The translations under genes were made by a program, and so were the position numbers. A model generated the notes under the pieces. That model searched no databases. It was given only the letters and a program-made list of their open reading frames with translations, and was not told the DNA's origin. 64,000 bases of DNA from Effrenium voratum (Eukaryota > Sar > Dinophyceae > Suessiales > Symbiodiniaceae): assembly GCA_963377175.1 (NCBI GenBank), contig CAUJNA010001024.1, positions 990,321 through 1,054,320 on the forward strand, written 5' to 3'. How positions within the stretch are numbered: position 1 is the stretch's first letter; each line of letters opens with the position of its first letter. Shown one piece after another: positions 30,100 to 41,560 of this stretch.

Positions 30100-33081
30100 T
30101 TCTGGCAGCGGCTTTTGGCTGGTTCAGGCTTGCTTGCTTGCTTGCTTGCGAAGAAGCAGGGAGAAGCGCAGGAGGATCTGACGCAAGCAGCGTTGAGCCA
30201 AGCTAACGCGATATGGGCAAGTGCACTGCCCGCAGCAGAGCAGGACGCCAACCCATACGAGCGCTGCAGCGCGAAAGCTCTACTGCAAGCCGCGCGGCGA
30301 AAGCAGCCGAAGCGCTGCTTTGCCTACATGGAAGAAGAAAGCGCAAGTCCTCCAGGAGTGCTGCAGCATGAAGGAGCCAATAAAGCCGAGGCAGTCAAAG
30401 CGTGGCTGAAAGATGCAGCGACACGACGTGGCGTGGACGGCAGGGCGTTCCTGAACCCAGAGCTGCTCAGCTTCGCGCAGAAGGTGGCGGAGCGCGTCGT
30501 AGCGGAAGAAGATTGCGGAGAAGGAGAACAGTTGCGCCAAGTGGACAAAACAGATCCGCTGCGCTGGGCACTGCATGGAGGCCCAGGCACCGGCAAGTCG
30601 CACACACACTACGAGTAGTTCGAGAAGAGTTGTTCGACCAGGTCCTGGGGTGGCAGCAAGGGGTGCAGTATCAAGTGGTAGCTTTCCAGGCCGTGATGGC
30701 CGACCAACTAGCGGGGGAAACGATTCACCATGCAGTTGGCTTGAATAAGCACGGCGAGGAGACGGGCGTAAGCTTGCAGCGTATGGCAGAACTGCTGGCG
30801 GGGGCGACGCGGTGGCGCTGGCTGCTGGTCGACGAGATCAGCATGGTGAGCGCAGAGCTCCTCGCGCGCTTAGAGCTTCGTTGTCGAGAGCTGGTGCGGG
30901 ATGCCTGCAAAGAAAAGTACGGCCCCAATAGCAATGCTGCGCGACCGTTCGGTGGCCTGAACGTAAAACAAAGCGGGGGAAATGTGGCAGCTAGAGCCTC
31001 CGCGTGGTACATTCCTGGGAGCCATTCCAGCGGAGATGCTGCGCAGACGTGGGCAGAAAACCAAGCTGCCGCACGCTGCGTACGGGCAGAGGCTTGTGTA
31101 GGGGGGACCGACGGAAGGCGTTCAGGGAGTTACAGAATTGGTGCGCTGCGAGCGCACGCAAGATGTGTGGCTAAAGGAAGTCCAGGATCAGTTTCGTCAC
31201 GGTCGCCTCACTGCGGTCACACATGCGTTCTTGCATGGCAAAGCGACGGCAGTGCCAGGCAGTTGGCACGCGAGCTGTGGACGTCGGACGTGTGAAGCTC
31301 TAGCAACAGACCAGGTGGCGCCGGAGCGCATCCTGGAAGAGGAGTGCAAGGTGTGCAAATCAGAGAGGCGCTCCAAAGCGCTCGGAGCAGCCACGCCGCA
31401 GGATCCGCGATTACAGAACGAACTGAAAGACGCCACGTGCATTTTTGCGACGAACGCTGTCAAGTATCATGTTAACCGGACGCGCGCGCGAGAGTTTGCG
31501 GCCAAAGCTCGGCAGCAGATATATTATTCAATTGCTGAAGATCTAGCGTCGGCAGCAGTGCTCGCAGAGAAGCCACACTTGGAGGAAGACAAAGTGAAGT
31601 GGCTGCAGCGTCATGACCGCGAAAGCGGCAACTTGTACGGGACGCTGCCGCTATGCATTGGCATGCCGGTATCAGCGACTGACCACTTGGACCGCGAACG
31701 ACGCGTGCTTCGCGGCTGCGCGGGGACTGTGCGTGGCTGGACGCACACGGGCGACAAAAGCGAGGTGACGCGTGCGGACGGGCATGTGCGTTATTGGGCG
31801 GAAATGCCAGCGGCCGTGTACGTGAAGTTTCGCACGAGCAAGACATGGCGCGTCGATGGCATACAAGAAGACTGCGTCCTGCCCGTTGCGCCAGTTCGAA
31901 GTGCGTGGTTCCTCGATGGGAAACGCAAGAAACCACAGCTTCGCGTGTCTCGCCGACAGCTGAAGAAGGGAGACAACCCGTTGACATCGTACGTGGCCAT
32001 GACGCGGGTTGAAGGGAGACAGAAGCTGGGGATATTTCGCCCGTTTGACTTGGAGCCGTTTCAACGCGGAGACGATTTCGGCCGTAACCTGCTTTTGCGA
32101 GTTTGGAGGGGGGAGGTCATCGATTGGGAAGCCATTCGAAAAAAGTACCTCATCGAGAAAGAGTGCGTCGAATGCCTGCAGCGGAAGGGTCGTTGCGCGT
32201 ACACTGCGGGGCGATGGAAACGAGAGGACGCCAGCGGAGTGTGTAAAGAATGCACTGGGCGGCACGAAAGCGCAGGCCACCCGTGGCAATGCTGCGTTTG
32301 CTACTACTGGCAGCCTCGGGCAGGGTTCCTCGAGAAGTGGCATAGAACACGAAGCGAGCTGCAACGAGTCTGCTGCAATTGCATCGAAACCCATGCGTGC
32401 GCGCGTTGCGGAGAGTCGAAAACAGAGAGCGATTTCAGCAAGGCGGCGTGGCAAACACGGCGCAAGGCGCGCCAAGTGTGCAAGGACTGCAGCGCAAACG
32501 AACGAGGCCATTGGACATGCGTGCAGTGCAAGGAGAGATGCGCAGTTGCCGCGTTCTCGCGGTACAAGAGGGCGCGGAACGGGAAGCAACAGTGCAATGC
32601 CTGCCTCCGAGCACGTGACACAAAAGCGATCGCCAAGAAGAGCGCCGCGCGATTAGCGCGCAGACGCGCAGCCCAGAAGCGCCGGGCGCTGGCCGAGATC
32701 CGCGCATGCGTCGCAGACATTATTCGCGCGCGGGAAAGGCGCAGCGCAGCGGTGCAGGCGTCGGAGCCACGCGACCGAGGAAAGGAGGCCGAAAAGAAGG
32801 CAGGGCGCTCGCAGCGAACGTACACTTGCCCGCACTGCAGCTCCGACGTGGAGTCAGGCGTTTGGAGCGGCACGGTTGACTCGCGACGGCATTGCGGGCG
32901 CCGCTTCCAAGTTCGCGAGGGACAGGTTGTGCGCCGAGAAGATGGCGCGAGGTACGAGCATGCGTGTCCGACCTGCGGAGCGACAGTGCAGTCGAGCACG
33001 AGGCAAGGCCGGATCCGGGTCCAGCACGAAGAGCCAAACAGCAAACGCTTTTGCCAGACCAAGGACTGGCGCACGAAATGA
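30100..33081 (+). pseudogene. broken Pif1-type superfamily 1 helicase with cysteine-rich tail
   Basis: The frame at 30100-30602 ends in Walker A, HGGPGTGKSHT, where a CA-repeat (30600-30608) shifts the frame and a TAG follows at 30616. The next frame carries LLVDEISMVSAELLARLE (Walker B, near 30825). A run of five Gs at 30975-30979 shifts it again; the following frame gives MWQLEPPRGTFLG, the Pif1 motif III region. An in-frame TAG sits at 31099, after which the frame stays open to TGA at 33081. That part holds the helicase C-terminal region (SYVAMTRVEGRQKLGIF near 31990), five or more CxxC zinc-ribbon units (32160-32620), a basic Arg/Ala helix and two final CxxC modules. Two frameshifts and one stop make it a likely pseudogene, or the shifts are slippage errors. 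Pif1-like genes are strongly amplified in dinoflagellates, often on mobile DNA. The N-terminus is probably truncated. Confidence 0.8.
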
Positions 33082-33618
33082 CGTGTGCGGAAATCTGGCA
33101 GCGCAGCGCAAAAATCTTGCGCATCGGTCCTGCATGCCTGCTCGCAAGAACAGCTTCGCGTACAGCGCGCTAAGAGGCCGCGCTCGTTTTGCCACAGCGA
33201 GCACCAGGCAAAGGAGTGCGCCGGCAGCAGAAAGGAAACGGAAAGAAAGATGGGAAGGGATCGTACATGCAGTAAAGCTATGTGTCCAGAGAGAGCGGCC
33301 AGCTACAAAAGCTTCGCTTCCCGCGCTGTTCCAGGCCGCACTCGTTTGTCCACAGCGAGCACCAACCAAAGGAGTGTGCCGGCAGCAGAAAGGAAGAAAA
33401 GAGGCCGAACGGGCGGGCCCGCACTCGTTTGCCCACAGCGAGCACCAACCAAAGGAGTGCGCCGGCTGCAGAAAGGAAGAAAAATGGGACGGGCGGGCCG
33501 TGACAGAGCTTCAGCGCTGAAAACTGTGCCCTGCAGCGAACGGGCGGGCTGTGACAGAGCTTCAGCGCGGACAGCTGTGCCCAGGAGGTAGATGAGCACT
33601 CTCGGCCTCCTCAGCTCA

Positions 33619-33690
33619 GGGGCGGTTGGTGTAGTAGCATCACACCCGCTCAGCATGCGAGAGGGCCGGGTTCAATCCCCGGCCTGTCCA
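33619..33690 (+). repeat. tRNA-Ala(AGC)-like SINE head, copy 1
   Basis: A-box TGGTGTAGTAGC and exact B-box GGTTCAATCCC are spaced as in a tRNA, with loop TCAGCAT giving AGC at the anticodon position. The acceptor arms barely pair and position 33 is C instead of U, so it is a tRNA-derived pol III promoter element rather than a working tRNA. Confidence 0.7.
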
Positions 33691-34473
33691 TGCCCATGTG
33701 CGCCTGCGTCTGTCACCGTTTGCCTATCCCTGGTCTTTCTCCCTTTGGGTTTGCTGTGGAGCCGCGGCCGGGTGCCGAACGTCACTTTTGAATGCTATAT
33801 AGAAAGTAGAAAGTAGAATAGAAAGCTATCGGCCCCCAGGGCGCAACCAGCAAGAACAGCTTCGCGTCCAGCGTGCTGGGAGGCCGCACTCGCTTCGCCG
33901 CAGCGAGCACGAACCAAAGGAGTGCGCCGGCAGCCTGCTCCGCCGCGGCCGGGTGCCTAACGTCGCGTTTGAGTCCAATATGCAGTAAGGCTATCGGTCC
34001 AGAGGGAGCGGCCAGCCACAAAAGCTTCGCTTCCCGCGCTTTTCCAGGCCGCACTCGTTTGTCCACAGCGAGCACCAACCAAAGGAGTGCGCCGGCAGCA
34101 GAAAGCAAAAGGAAAGAAACTAAAGGAGTGCGCCGGCAGCAGAAAGGAAGAAAAGAAGCCGAACGGGCGGGCCCGCACTCGTTTGCCCACAGCGAGCACC
34201 AAGCAAAGGAGTGCGCCGGCAGCAGAAAGGAAGAAAAAAGGCCGGACGGGCGGGCCGTGGCAGAGCTTCAGCGCTGACAACTGTGCCCTGCAGGTGCTTA
34301 AGCGCTTTTCCAGGCCGCACGCGTTTGCCCACAGCGAGCACCAACCAAAGGAGTGCGCCGGCAGCAGATAGGAAGAAAAAAGGCCGAACGGGCCGTGACA
34401 GAGCTTCAGCGCTGAAAGCTGTGCCAAGCACGTAGATGAGCGCTCTCGGCCGCCCTCGTTTGTCCTCAGCTCA

Positions 34474-34546
34474 GGGGCAGTTGGTGTAGTGGCATCGCAC
34501 CCGCTCAGCATGCGAGAGGGCCTGGGTTCAATCCCCGGCCTGTCCA
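34474..34546 (+). repeat. tRNA-Ala(AGC)-like SINE head, copy 2
   Basis: A-box TGGTGTAGTGGC and B-box GGTTCAATCCC, with the same CTCAGCATG anticodon loop as copy 1. It is followed by the shared TGTCCATGCCCATGTGCGCC body, as in copies 1 and 5. Confidence 0.7.
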
Positions 34547-34771
34547 TGCCCATGTGCGCCTGCGTCTGTCACAGTTTCCCTATCCCTGGTCTTGCCGGCA
34601 GCCTGCTCCGCCGCGGCCGGGTGCCTAACGTCGCGTTCCAGCCACAAAAGCTTCGCTTCCCGCGCTTTTCCAGGCCGCACTCGTTTGTCCACAGCGAGCA
34701 CCAACCAAAGGAGCGCGCCGCCGCCTGAAAGGACAAGGAAAGAAAAGAAACCTCTCGGTCTCCTCAGCTCA

Positions 34772-34844
34772 GGGGTAGTTGGTGTAGTGGCATCACACCC
34801 GCTCAGCATACGAGAGGGACCGGGTTCAATCCCCGGCCTGTCCA
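34772..34844 (+). repeat. tRNA-Ala(AGC)-like SINE head, copy 3
   Basis: A- and B-boxes are intact. The loop reads CTCAGCATA. The body after it is shortened: TCCATGCCCATG jumps straight to the CTCCCTTTGGG block. Confidence 0.7.
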
Positions 34845-35214
34845 TGCCCATGTTTCTCCCTTTGGGTTTGCTGCGTTTTGCCAAGGGCGGCTGCCCCACC
34901 GCGGCCGGGCGCCGAACGTCACTTTTGAATCCTATGTAGAAAGTAGAAAGCTATCGGTCCCCAGGGCGCAACCAGCAAGAACAGCTTCGCGTCCAGCGCG
35001 CTTGGAGGCCGCACTCGCTTCAGCGAGCACGAACCAAAGGAGTGCGCCGGCAGCCTGCTCCGCCGCGGCCGGGTGCCTAATTTCGCGTTCCAGCCACAAA
35101 ACCCGCGCTTTTCCAGGCCGCACTCGTTTGTCCACAGCGAGCACCAACCAAAGGAGCGCGCCGGCAGCCGGAAGGAAAAGGAAAGAAAAGAAACCTCTCG
35201 GCCTCCTCAGCTCA

Positions 35215-35287
35215 GGGGCAGTTGGTGTAGTGGCATCACACCCGCTCAGCATGCGAGAGGGGCCGGGTTCAATCCCCGGCCTCTCCC
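35215..35287 (+). repeat. tRNA-Ala(AGC)-like SINE head, copy 4
   Basis: A-box TGGTGTAGTGGC and B-box GGTTCAATCCC are intact. The 3' arm reads CTCTCCC instead of CTGTCCA, weakening the acceptor pairing further. Confidence 0.7.
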
Positions 35288-35482
35288 TGCCCCTGTGCGC
35301 CTGCGTCACAGTTTGCCTATCCCCCGGCAGCCCGCTCCGCCGCGGCCGGGTGCCTAACGTCGCGTTCCAGCCACAAAAGCTTTGCTTCCCGCGCTTTTCC
35401 AGGCCGCACTCGTTTGTCCACAGCAGCGCCGGCGGCCGAAAGGACAAGGAAAGAAAAGAAACCTCTCGGCCTCCTCAGCTCA

Positions 35483-35555
35483 GGGGCAGTTGGTGTAGTG
35501 GCATCACACCCGCTCAGCATGCGAGAGAGACCGGGTTCAATCCCCGGCCTGTCCA
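35483..35555 (+). repeat. tRNA-Ala(AGC)-like SINE head, copy 5
   Basis: Same boxes and loop as the others, with a GAGAGA difference after the anticodon arm. It has the longest downstream body, running through TTTGCCTATCCCTGGTC to the CTATATAGAAAGTAG block. Confidence 0.7.
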
Positions 35556-36186
35556 TGCCCATGCGCGCCTGCGTCTGTCACAGTTTGCCTATCCCTGGTC
35601 TTTCTACCTTTGGGCTTGCTGCGTCTTGCCAAGGGCGGCTGCCCCGCCGCGGCCGGGTGCCGAACGTCACTTTTGAATCCTATATAGAAAGTAGAAAGCT
35701 ATCGGTCCCCAGGGCGTAACCAGCAAGAACAGCTTCGCGTCCAGTGCGCTTGGAGGCCGCACTCGCTTCAGCGAGCACGAACCAAGGGAGTGCGCCGGCA
35801 GCCTGCTCCGTCGCGTTTGAGTCCAATATGCAGTAAGGCTATCGGCCCAGAGGGAGCGGCCAGCCACAAAAGCTTCGCTTCCCGCGCTTTTCCAGGCCGC
35901 ACTCGTTTGTCCACAGCGAGCACCAACCAAAGGAGTGCGCCGGCAGCCGAAAGGAAAAGAAACGAAGAAGAACAAGAAAAAAGGGAAAGAAAGAAGGCTG
36001 GTAAGGTACAGGGCTGAACGGGCGAGGGCGAAAGGGAAGGGAGAAGGCTGCCACAGTCACGCTCCAACGCTAAACGAACACTCCCCCAGCGCCTTCCCCT
36101 TGCAGGCAGGAGGGTCGGCGGATATTAACAAAGTAGTCTTTGGGAAGCCCTTTTTGTTGTGTCACAGAAGTGCTTATTCCCCACAG

Positions 36187-38597
36187 CCCTGCTGCTGATC
36201 CTGTGTGGCATGTTGGTAGAGGCGCACGCTTCGCAGGTGTTGAAGCTGGCGCGGGACGTTCGCGGGGAAGAGGCAAGGCCCGGTGCGGCTCCGGCTTTGG
36301 CTCCGCAAGGCAATCAGGGGAACCAACCGAAATGGGTTTGGCGTCTTTTTGGTTTCTATTTAGAAGGGTTTTCATGTAGGGGATCCCTTGAAGCAAGTCA
36401 CCTCAAAGCTGACAATTTTACCAAGTACTTGTGATTTGGAGAAGATTCCCAAGTTGCTTCAACTGGGAGTTCGAACCGAGTAAGCTGCCAATCTAAACTG
36501 ACCAGTCATACATGCAGCCATGATGTCTTGAACAGCCGCAGCTTTGGTTGATTGTTTGCTTTGTTGCTGTCGCATCTCATGACAGCGGGTATGCTTGAGA
36601 GCGCCCTCCTTGTTAGTGCCATGTTTTGAAATGGCGCTCTTGATTTCGCCGGCACAAGTTACTGTCAACAACTACTGCACTGCCAGCCGAGTACTTGAAA
36701 GGGGCCCAATTGAGTGGTTCCGTCACCATCTCACTTGGGCCGTCCTCGCGAGTCAGCTATGGACCTATGGATGTTTACTCTTTGACTCCACAAGAAAGTC
36801 AGGGGCTTCCTTCAAACCCAGAAGGTAGGTCCACGCAGCCCTGCGCCGCACCTGTTTTTTCGCCAGCGCCCGTTCCTCGCCAACCTGTCTCGAGTGGCGC
36901 GGCGGCTCAGGCATTGGCAGGGTAGAGGCCCTTTTCTGATCGTGCATGAGCTACATTCGCATCTATGAGGGTGTGGCTCAAAATTAAACAGGAGGGGCAA
37001 ACCGCAGGTTTTGGTCCATGTTTCCACTTACCAGGGCAACCCATTTTGGTCCAGTTTTTTTGAGCCACAGCCATGAAGCGACGGCAACTTATCCCCCAGG
37101 AAAAAGGCGAGCTCAAGGTTCACTTTCATCGGTAGCAGTCGTTTGCATGGGCTGAAGACGAGCCATGGCAAGTCACTGGTCACTCTGATTGCCGGCAGCC
37201 AATGAAGCTGGCATTCTGTGACAGAAGTAGCTCCCCGGTCACGTAGGAAAACCGGTGATTCAGCTCAAGCTCCTCTTTGGTCCAGGGACTGGCGTGAGGG
37301 ATTTATTTTTGGACTTGGTGACAGCCTTTCTTGCTGGAAGCGAGTCAACGTTGGCACGAGGGTCTTTCAGACTCACATGCCCGGGAGTTGCGAGTTGGGT
37401 ATGCCGCGGTCCCTGTGGTTCTTCGGCTGCTGGTATCATTGAATGTCCATCGGGCACTGAGCTTTTTTTCGAGGCCCTACCACTGCAGAAGCCCGTCCTC
37501 GAAGCGTGCAGACCTCAGATTTTTTCAGGTTTCACGCAAAGGGCCCCGGTTCGAAGCGACGCCGGCCTACGTAAATTGCCCACCGCGGATAGAAAGCCCT
37601 CGAAACAAGGGGTGTGGTCCCCCCTTTGGTGAAATTTCCCCATTTTTAGCATGGGAAACCCCCAATTTCTGCAGCGGGGTATGAATCAGGAGTCCCAGTA
37701 GACAAGCATGCAGAATTTGTCCCCAAGTGTGACTCATACTCAGTTAAAGCCCGCCAGCATGCTTCAGCCTGATCCAATGCATGTGAAAGGGGCTGGCCCC
37801 GCCATTTGTTTAAACATCCCTGGAAATCATGCCAGTGTGTCTATGCACTTGGGTTGTTTCGCCATGATGCTGGCGTGTTGATTCACGAATCCCGCAGTCT
37901 TGGGATTTTTGAGAGGCCTGGGCAAGCAGGACACCCTTCCGGCCAATCTTGGCACCAGAACAAGCATTAGAACACACGTTCTGACGGAGCATGCATGTAA
38001 CTGCGTATAAATGGTAGTAACAAGGGCTATGATCCACGGATGCTAATTTTGGCTGTGGCCCGAGGCCGTGCAGTAAAGCGCGGTTGAATCAAACCCTGAA
38101 CAGTAAGACTCTTTGTGGACTCTTTGTGGATGCCAACACCTCAAGGGCCCCGTTCCACTACCAATATGAACGAGGCCCATTTGGTCGGAATGCCCAACCT
38201 GGTCGGAATGCGGATCAAAACAGTTGTTGGACATCAGTTTGTAGCAATTCAACTGTCTTTTGCCTGAGTTCTATTTGACATGTGTCGGGCTTCCGGAGAG
38301 TTCGGACCCTTCACGGCAAGCCAGAAAGAAGTTGTCCCTTCCCTTCGCATCCCAAACTGGGTGCTTAAAGCTATCCCCCGAAGGTTGTTCAAAAGCTTCC
38401 GTTCGCTTAAGAATATGTGTTTACTTCTGTTGGTTTTAAGGGGAATCTATCAGACAACATTATCATGTTGTTTTTCCAGGGGACTGAAGCAAATGAAGGA
38501 AAGGGAGACATGAAGATGTGGAGCCCCAATCCTTTTTGAGGTTCGGCTTCGAGCCCGGAGAAGCTGGGGTCAAAGAGATGATCCGCGCTCTTCAGGC
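36187..38597 (+). CDS. exon cluster of an unrecognised, possibly secreted protein
   Basis: An exon after CCCCACAG at 36187 reads ALLLILCGMLVEAHASQVLK, like the rest of a signal peptide whose Met lies in a missing first exon, and continues in an Ala/Pro-rich stretch to about 36320. Further plus-strand candidates: about 36745-36920 (DVYSLTPQESQGLPSNPEG, then Pro/Ala/Gln-rich); about 37334-37445 (GLSDSHARELRVGYAAVPVV); about 37529-37590 (SRKGPRFEATPAYVNCPPR); and about 38500-38598 (EPQSFLRFGFEPGEAGVKEM, then IRALQ, GC donor). They need not all be one gene. Family unknown. Confidence 0.4.
36972..37058 (-). repeat. dispersed ~85-bp repeat family, copy C (inverted)
   Basis: On the minus strand: CCAAAATGGGTTGCCCTGGT, AAGTGGAAACATGG, ACCAAAACCTGCGGTTTG and TTTAATTTTGAGCCACA. 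It shares the CCTGCGGT block with copy D. Confidence 0.6.
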
Positions 38598-39155
38598 ACG
38601 GTTCTGTCGGTCGGTTTTTTCAGGAATCGGTCCCAAAGGAATCTGGATGCTGGATGTTCTTTTGTTTGGGTTTAAAGCCACAAGGCAGGGAATGCCCTCA
38701 AAAATGACACACCCAAATGTAGCAAACAATCAGTTCAGACCCAATGGTCCACCCATTTCCTGGTTGAAATCCGCAAATGTGTGCTGCCTGTACCTATTGA
38801 TTGGGATACCAACTGATCGTTGATCGGTATAGTGACTGATAGAAACTTTTGCTCGCAAAGTATACTGATGACTAACTTTGGCTTTCCAGAGTCCCAAAGC
38901 CCCATTCTGCGTCCTTATCCCAAGATCATTCAAACATGTTGAAGGTGCCTCATGGCCAATTCCAAGTTGTTGCACCCACATCAAGGAAATTGTTTAGACC
39001 CCTTTCCCAAAATAGTGTGTCTCACTGTAATTTGACCCAGTGCCTGAAGGAGCAACAAAGCGTTCCTCGTCGCCCTGATGCATTTGTGCGATATTGAGGG
39101 AGTCACCTGTAGATAGATGTGAAGCTGAAGTGAGCTTCTTTGCTCACTTTGTGGA

Positions 39156-39356
39156 TCAATGAGGCCGGCTTGTGTGTTGAGATGTGTGAGTTTCTGTGGT
39201 TCTTGCGCAAGGTTTACTTGGTGCGGACTCCAAACTTCGCCTGTAAAGATTAGTCTCTCGTGGTGTTCCTTTCACGAAGCGTGCTGAAAGGCGATGTGCT
39301 CTGGTAAAAATGTCAGCAATTTGGGCTGTGTCCTGAATGGCGCACTGGAGGAGCAA
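39156..39356 (-). pseudogene. relic of a copia RNase H C-terminus
   Basis: The minus-strand frame reads LLLQCAIQDTAQIADIFTRA, closely resembling the end of copia RNase H (AQIADALTKAM in the intact element at 6807). No other polyprotein domain was found next to it, so it is an old fragment. Confidence 0.55.
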
Positions 39357-39757
39357 AGCTTTTTCCAGACACGAAATTGCTGATGCTTGCCTGGCAGGAT
39401 CATGTCCGCGGACCGCAAGCAGATGCTGATGTCAAGAGGCGGTCAAGGGTGGCGTTCCCACTGGTTGGAACCGAAATGTGAGACCGCCATCAAACCCCAA
39501 GACTACCAGGAGGAGTATGTAGTAGTTGTAGAGCTCACATATGGATATAGAAGTGCTTCACCAATAGGGTTCTCTCCAAATAGTGGGTTTCATAATGAGC
39601 TCAACGCAGGTCCCTAGCATGGATGCATTCCCAATTGTCATGCCTCTTTCGGCAGGATTCTCCAAGAGAGCTTGCAGCCTTTGCTAGGGCTGCCGACGAG
39701 ACGACCATGGCTTTGTACGGCGCAGGGTCCTTAAAATTGTCGCCAAGACAGAGTTGG

Positions 39758-39780
39758 CATGATGTGATCATCACATCATG
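39758..39780. repeat. perfect 11-bp inverted repeat with one-base centre
   Basis: CATGATGTGAT, then C, then ATCACATCATG. Isolated; it could form a hairpin or bind a dimeric protein. Confidence 0.6.
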
Positions 39781-40684
39781 TGATCTGACTCTGAGCACAG
39801 GGCATGTTGCAAGCCCAATACCGGTCCTTTCATTGCGACCAAAGTGGCTTGGCCGGTAATGGAACCCTCAACGGACTCTAGTACCTACTGGTCCTAACTG
39901 GTCGCTGGGGCTTTTGTGGCTTTTTGTTGCTGTGGCTAAACATGAGTAACGGGAACCAAGGATATAGAGCCTGGTTGATGAAGTGGGGGGGGCCTTTCTA
40001 AAGGGAACCCTTCGAATCGTTCTAAAGTCCGGGGCCGACATGAAGCGCGTGACCTTGAGGTGATGTACGAGAAGCTGACGAGTCCGGGTGACGCTGGCCC
40101 CGCCCAACTGGAGGCGCCGCGTCGCTTTGGAGCTTCATGTTGCTGCCCGCCGGCGCAGGCTCGACTGGGACGCGAACCACGGGAAGAAGAAGATAACGAT
40201 TAAAAAGTCAAATTGATGAAGCCGACGTGAAACTTTTGGATAGGTGTATATATATATATATATATAAGTGTGCATGTGTGGTGTTATTCGGAAAACCTGA
40301 ATGTTGTCGTTGCGGATCCACCCCATGGCAACCCCTTCTGAGAGTGGGTCGCCATTGGGCCTGTGTCTTTGAATCGTGGTCCTTCATTTATGTTTGCATT
40401 TTAGCATGTATCTAGCAGGCATGGCTTGTATGTCTAGCTTTTGTCCTCTTGTCTAATGTCGCATGATTGTTGGCTCCAGGAAAACAGTCGGGGTTAGCTT
40501 TTCAGTGGTAGCAGAGCGACAGACTATTGGCTTTCCGCCACGGAGGGGAATGTCGGTGAAGAGGTGGAGCGGGGGGCTTCTAGGAGGCGACGGCGGTGGA
40601 GCTCTATTGCAGGAGGCGGAAGAGGAACCAGTGGAGGATGAGGAAGCTCAGGCGGGCGCATGGCAAGAGCCAAATGCGGATCCA

Positions 40685-41255
40685 TGGCATCATGGGCCTG
40701 GCGGCGGGCCGACCGGCAGTGAGAGGGCCGGAGGCAGGAGGCTCATTTGCGCAGGCGCTGGAAGGCCGAAGGCGGCAATGGCTGAAGGGCTTTGGAGGGC
40801 CGGCGTTCCGAGAGGCCAATCAGTGACCAGATAAAGTCAGAGGACTCACGCCCTGGGCGTGGCTGTGACTGGTCCATCCTTCTGCCTGAGCAAAACTGGC
40901 GATACTAGCTGGCCGCTCCTAGCCCCGGCTTGTCCTGAATGTGTTCCTCGTCCTCCGGCTCATCCGTCTCCTCAAAGTCCTTGGCCAGAGATATCCTCGT
41001 CCTCCTTTGATTCGCCGTTTCATGACAATGACCATGTGTTCCATGAGCGGCCCGTCCAGTTCTCAGTTGGAGGCCATAGAGCCTGACGGCTTGGAGCTGA
41101 TTAAGCAGACCATGGAGCGCTCGCCCTGGCAAGGGACCGCACGACTTGGACAGAGAGCTGGTACTCCAAGCGGGATCTGGCGTTCGAGACGGAGTTCCAG
41201 GATGGATGTGCTTTTTGGATCCCAGTGCCACAGCTCTACAAAAGTAACAAAAGCG
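40685..41255 (+). CDS. candidate exons of an unrecognised gene
   Basis: About 40685-40828 reads AQALEGRRRQWLKGFGGPAF in a Gly/Ala/Arg-rich context. About 41045-41125 reads MSGPSSSQLEAIEPDGLELI then KQTMERSPW. Overlapping it in another frame, about 41128-41250 reads TWTESWYSKRDLAFETEFQD then CAFWIPVPQLYK. The overlap means an intron or a frame choice has not been solved. Plus-strand; no family recognised. Confidence 0.35.
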
Positions 41256-41394
41256 GATGTGCTATCCCCCTTTCCAACAATGATCGAAATGGACAAAGGA
41301 CTTCCCAAAAGAAAGATCGGCTTCCAAGAGCCTCCTGCCGGCTTCCAGGTCACTCCAAGACATATGGAAAATTGTTGCAAGAAATGTGCCGGGT

Positions 41395-41560
41395 TCACGC
41401 TCGGAATATGCCTCGACATACTCAGTATAAGTAGACACATGCCAGGCACGCGCCGCAATGCTGCGCAACAGCTAAACATGTACTAGAGACACGAGTAACA
41501 TGTAAAATGCCAATGGACAATCTACGTGTGCTCTAGACATGCACGCAAGGGCTGCGCTAA
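41395..41560 (+). repeat. second degenerate ACATG/CTAG motif array
   Basis: GACACATGCCAGGCACGCG, AAACATGTACTAGAGACACG and CTCTAGACATGCACG resemble the array at 25230-25690. Confidence 0.5.

Larger units (their letters stand above)
33100..36000 (+). repeat. composite tandem array of helicase-tail-derived units and SINE-like units
   Basis: A ~90-bp core (AGCTTCGC, GGCCGCACTCG, ACAGCGAGCACCAACCAAAG, GAGTGCGCCGGCAGC) recurs at about ten sites, for example 33120, 33300, 33420, 33850, 34020, 34170, 34310, 34630, 34975, 35100, 35370, 35715 and 35865. Between copies lie GACAGAGCTTCAGCGCTGA blocks, GCCGCGGCCGGGTGCC blocks, CTATATAGAAAGTAG blocks and five tRNA-like heads. The first core follows directly on the helicase stop. 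The same peptide, SEHQPKECAGSRKE, can be read from many copies in different frames, so the core was probably once coding. Confidence 0.85.

Noticed and set aside
31672..32589. 305-codon minus-strand ORF, and 256-codon ORF at 32304-33074
   Set aside because: Shadows of the helicase cysteine-rich tail in GC-rich sequence; the plus frame has Walker motifs and CxxC modules.
33619..35555. A cluster of functional tRNA-Ala genes
   Set aside because: A- and B-boxes are good, but the acceptor stem has several mismatches and position 33 is C; the units share non-tRNA bodies, so they are SINE-like.
37040..37075. Possible reverse-strand spliced-leader remnant (CATGGCTGTGGCTCAAA)
   Set aside because: It resembles only the second half of the dinoflagellate spliced leader and lacks the conserved start; no other match was seen in the window.
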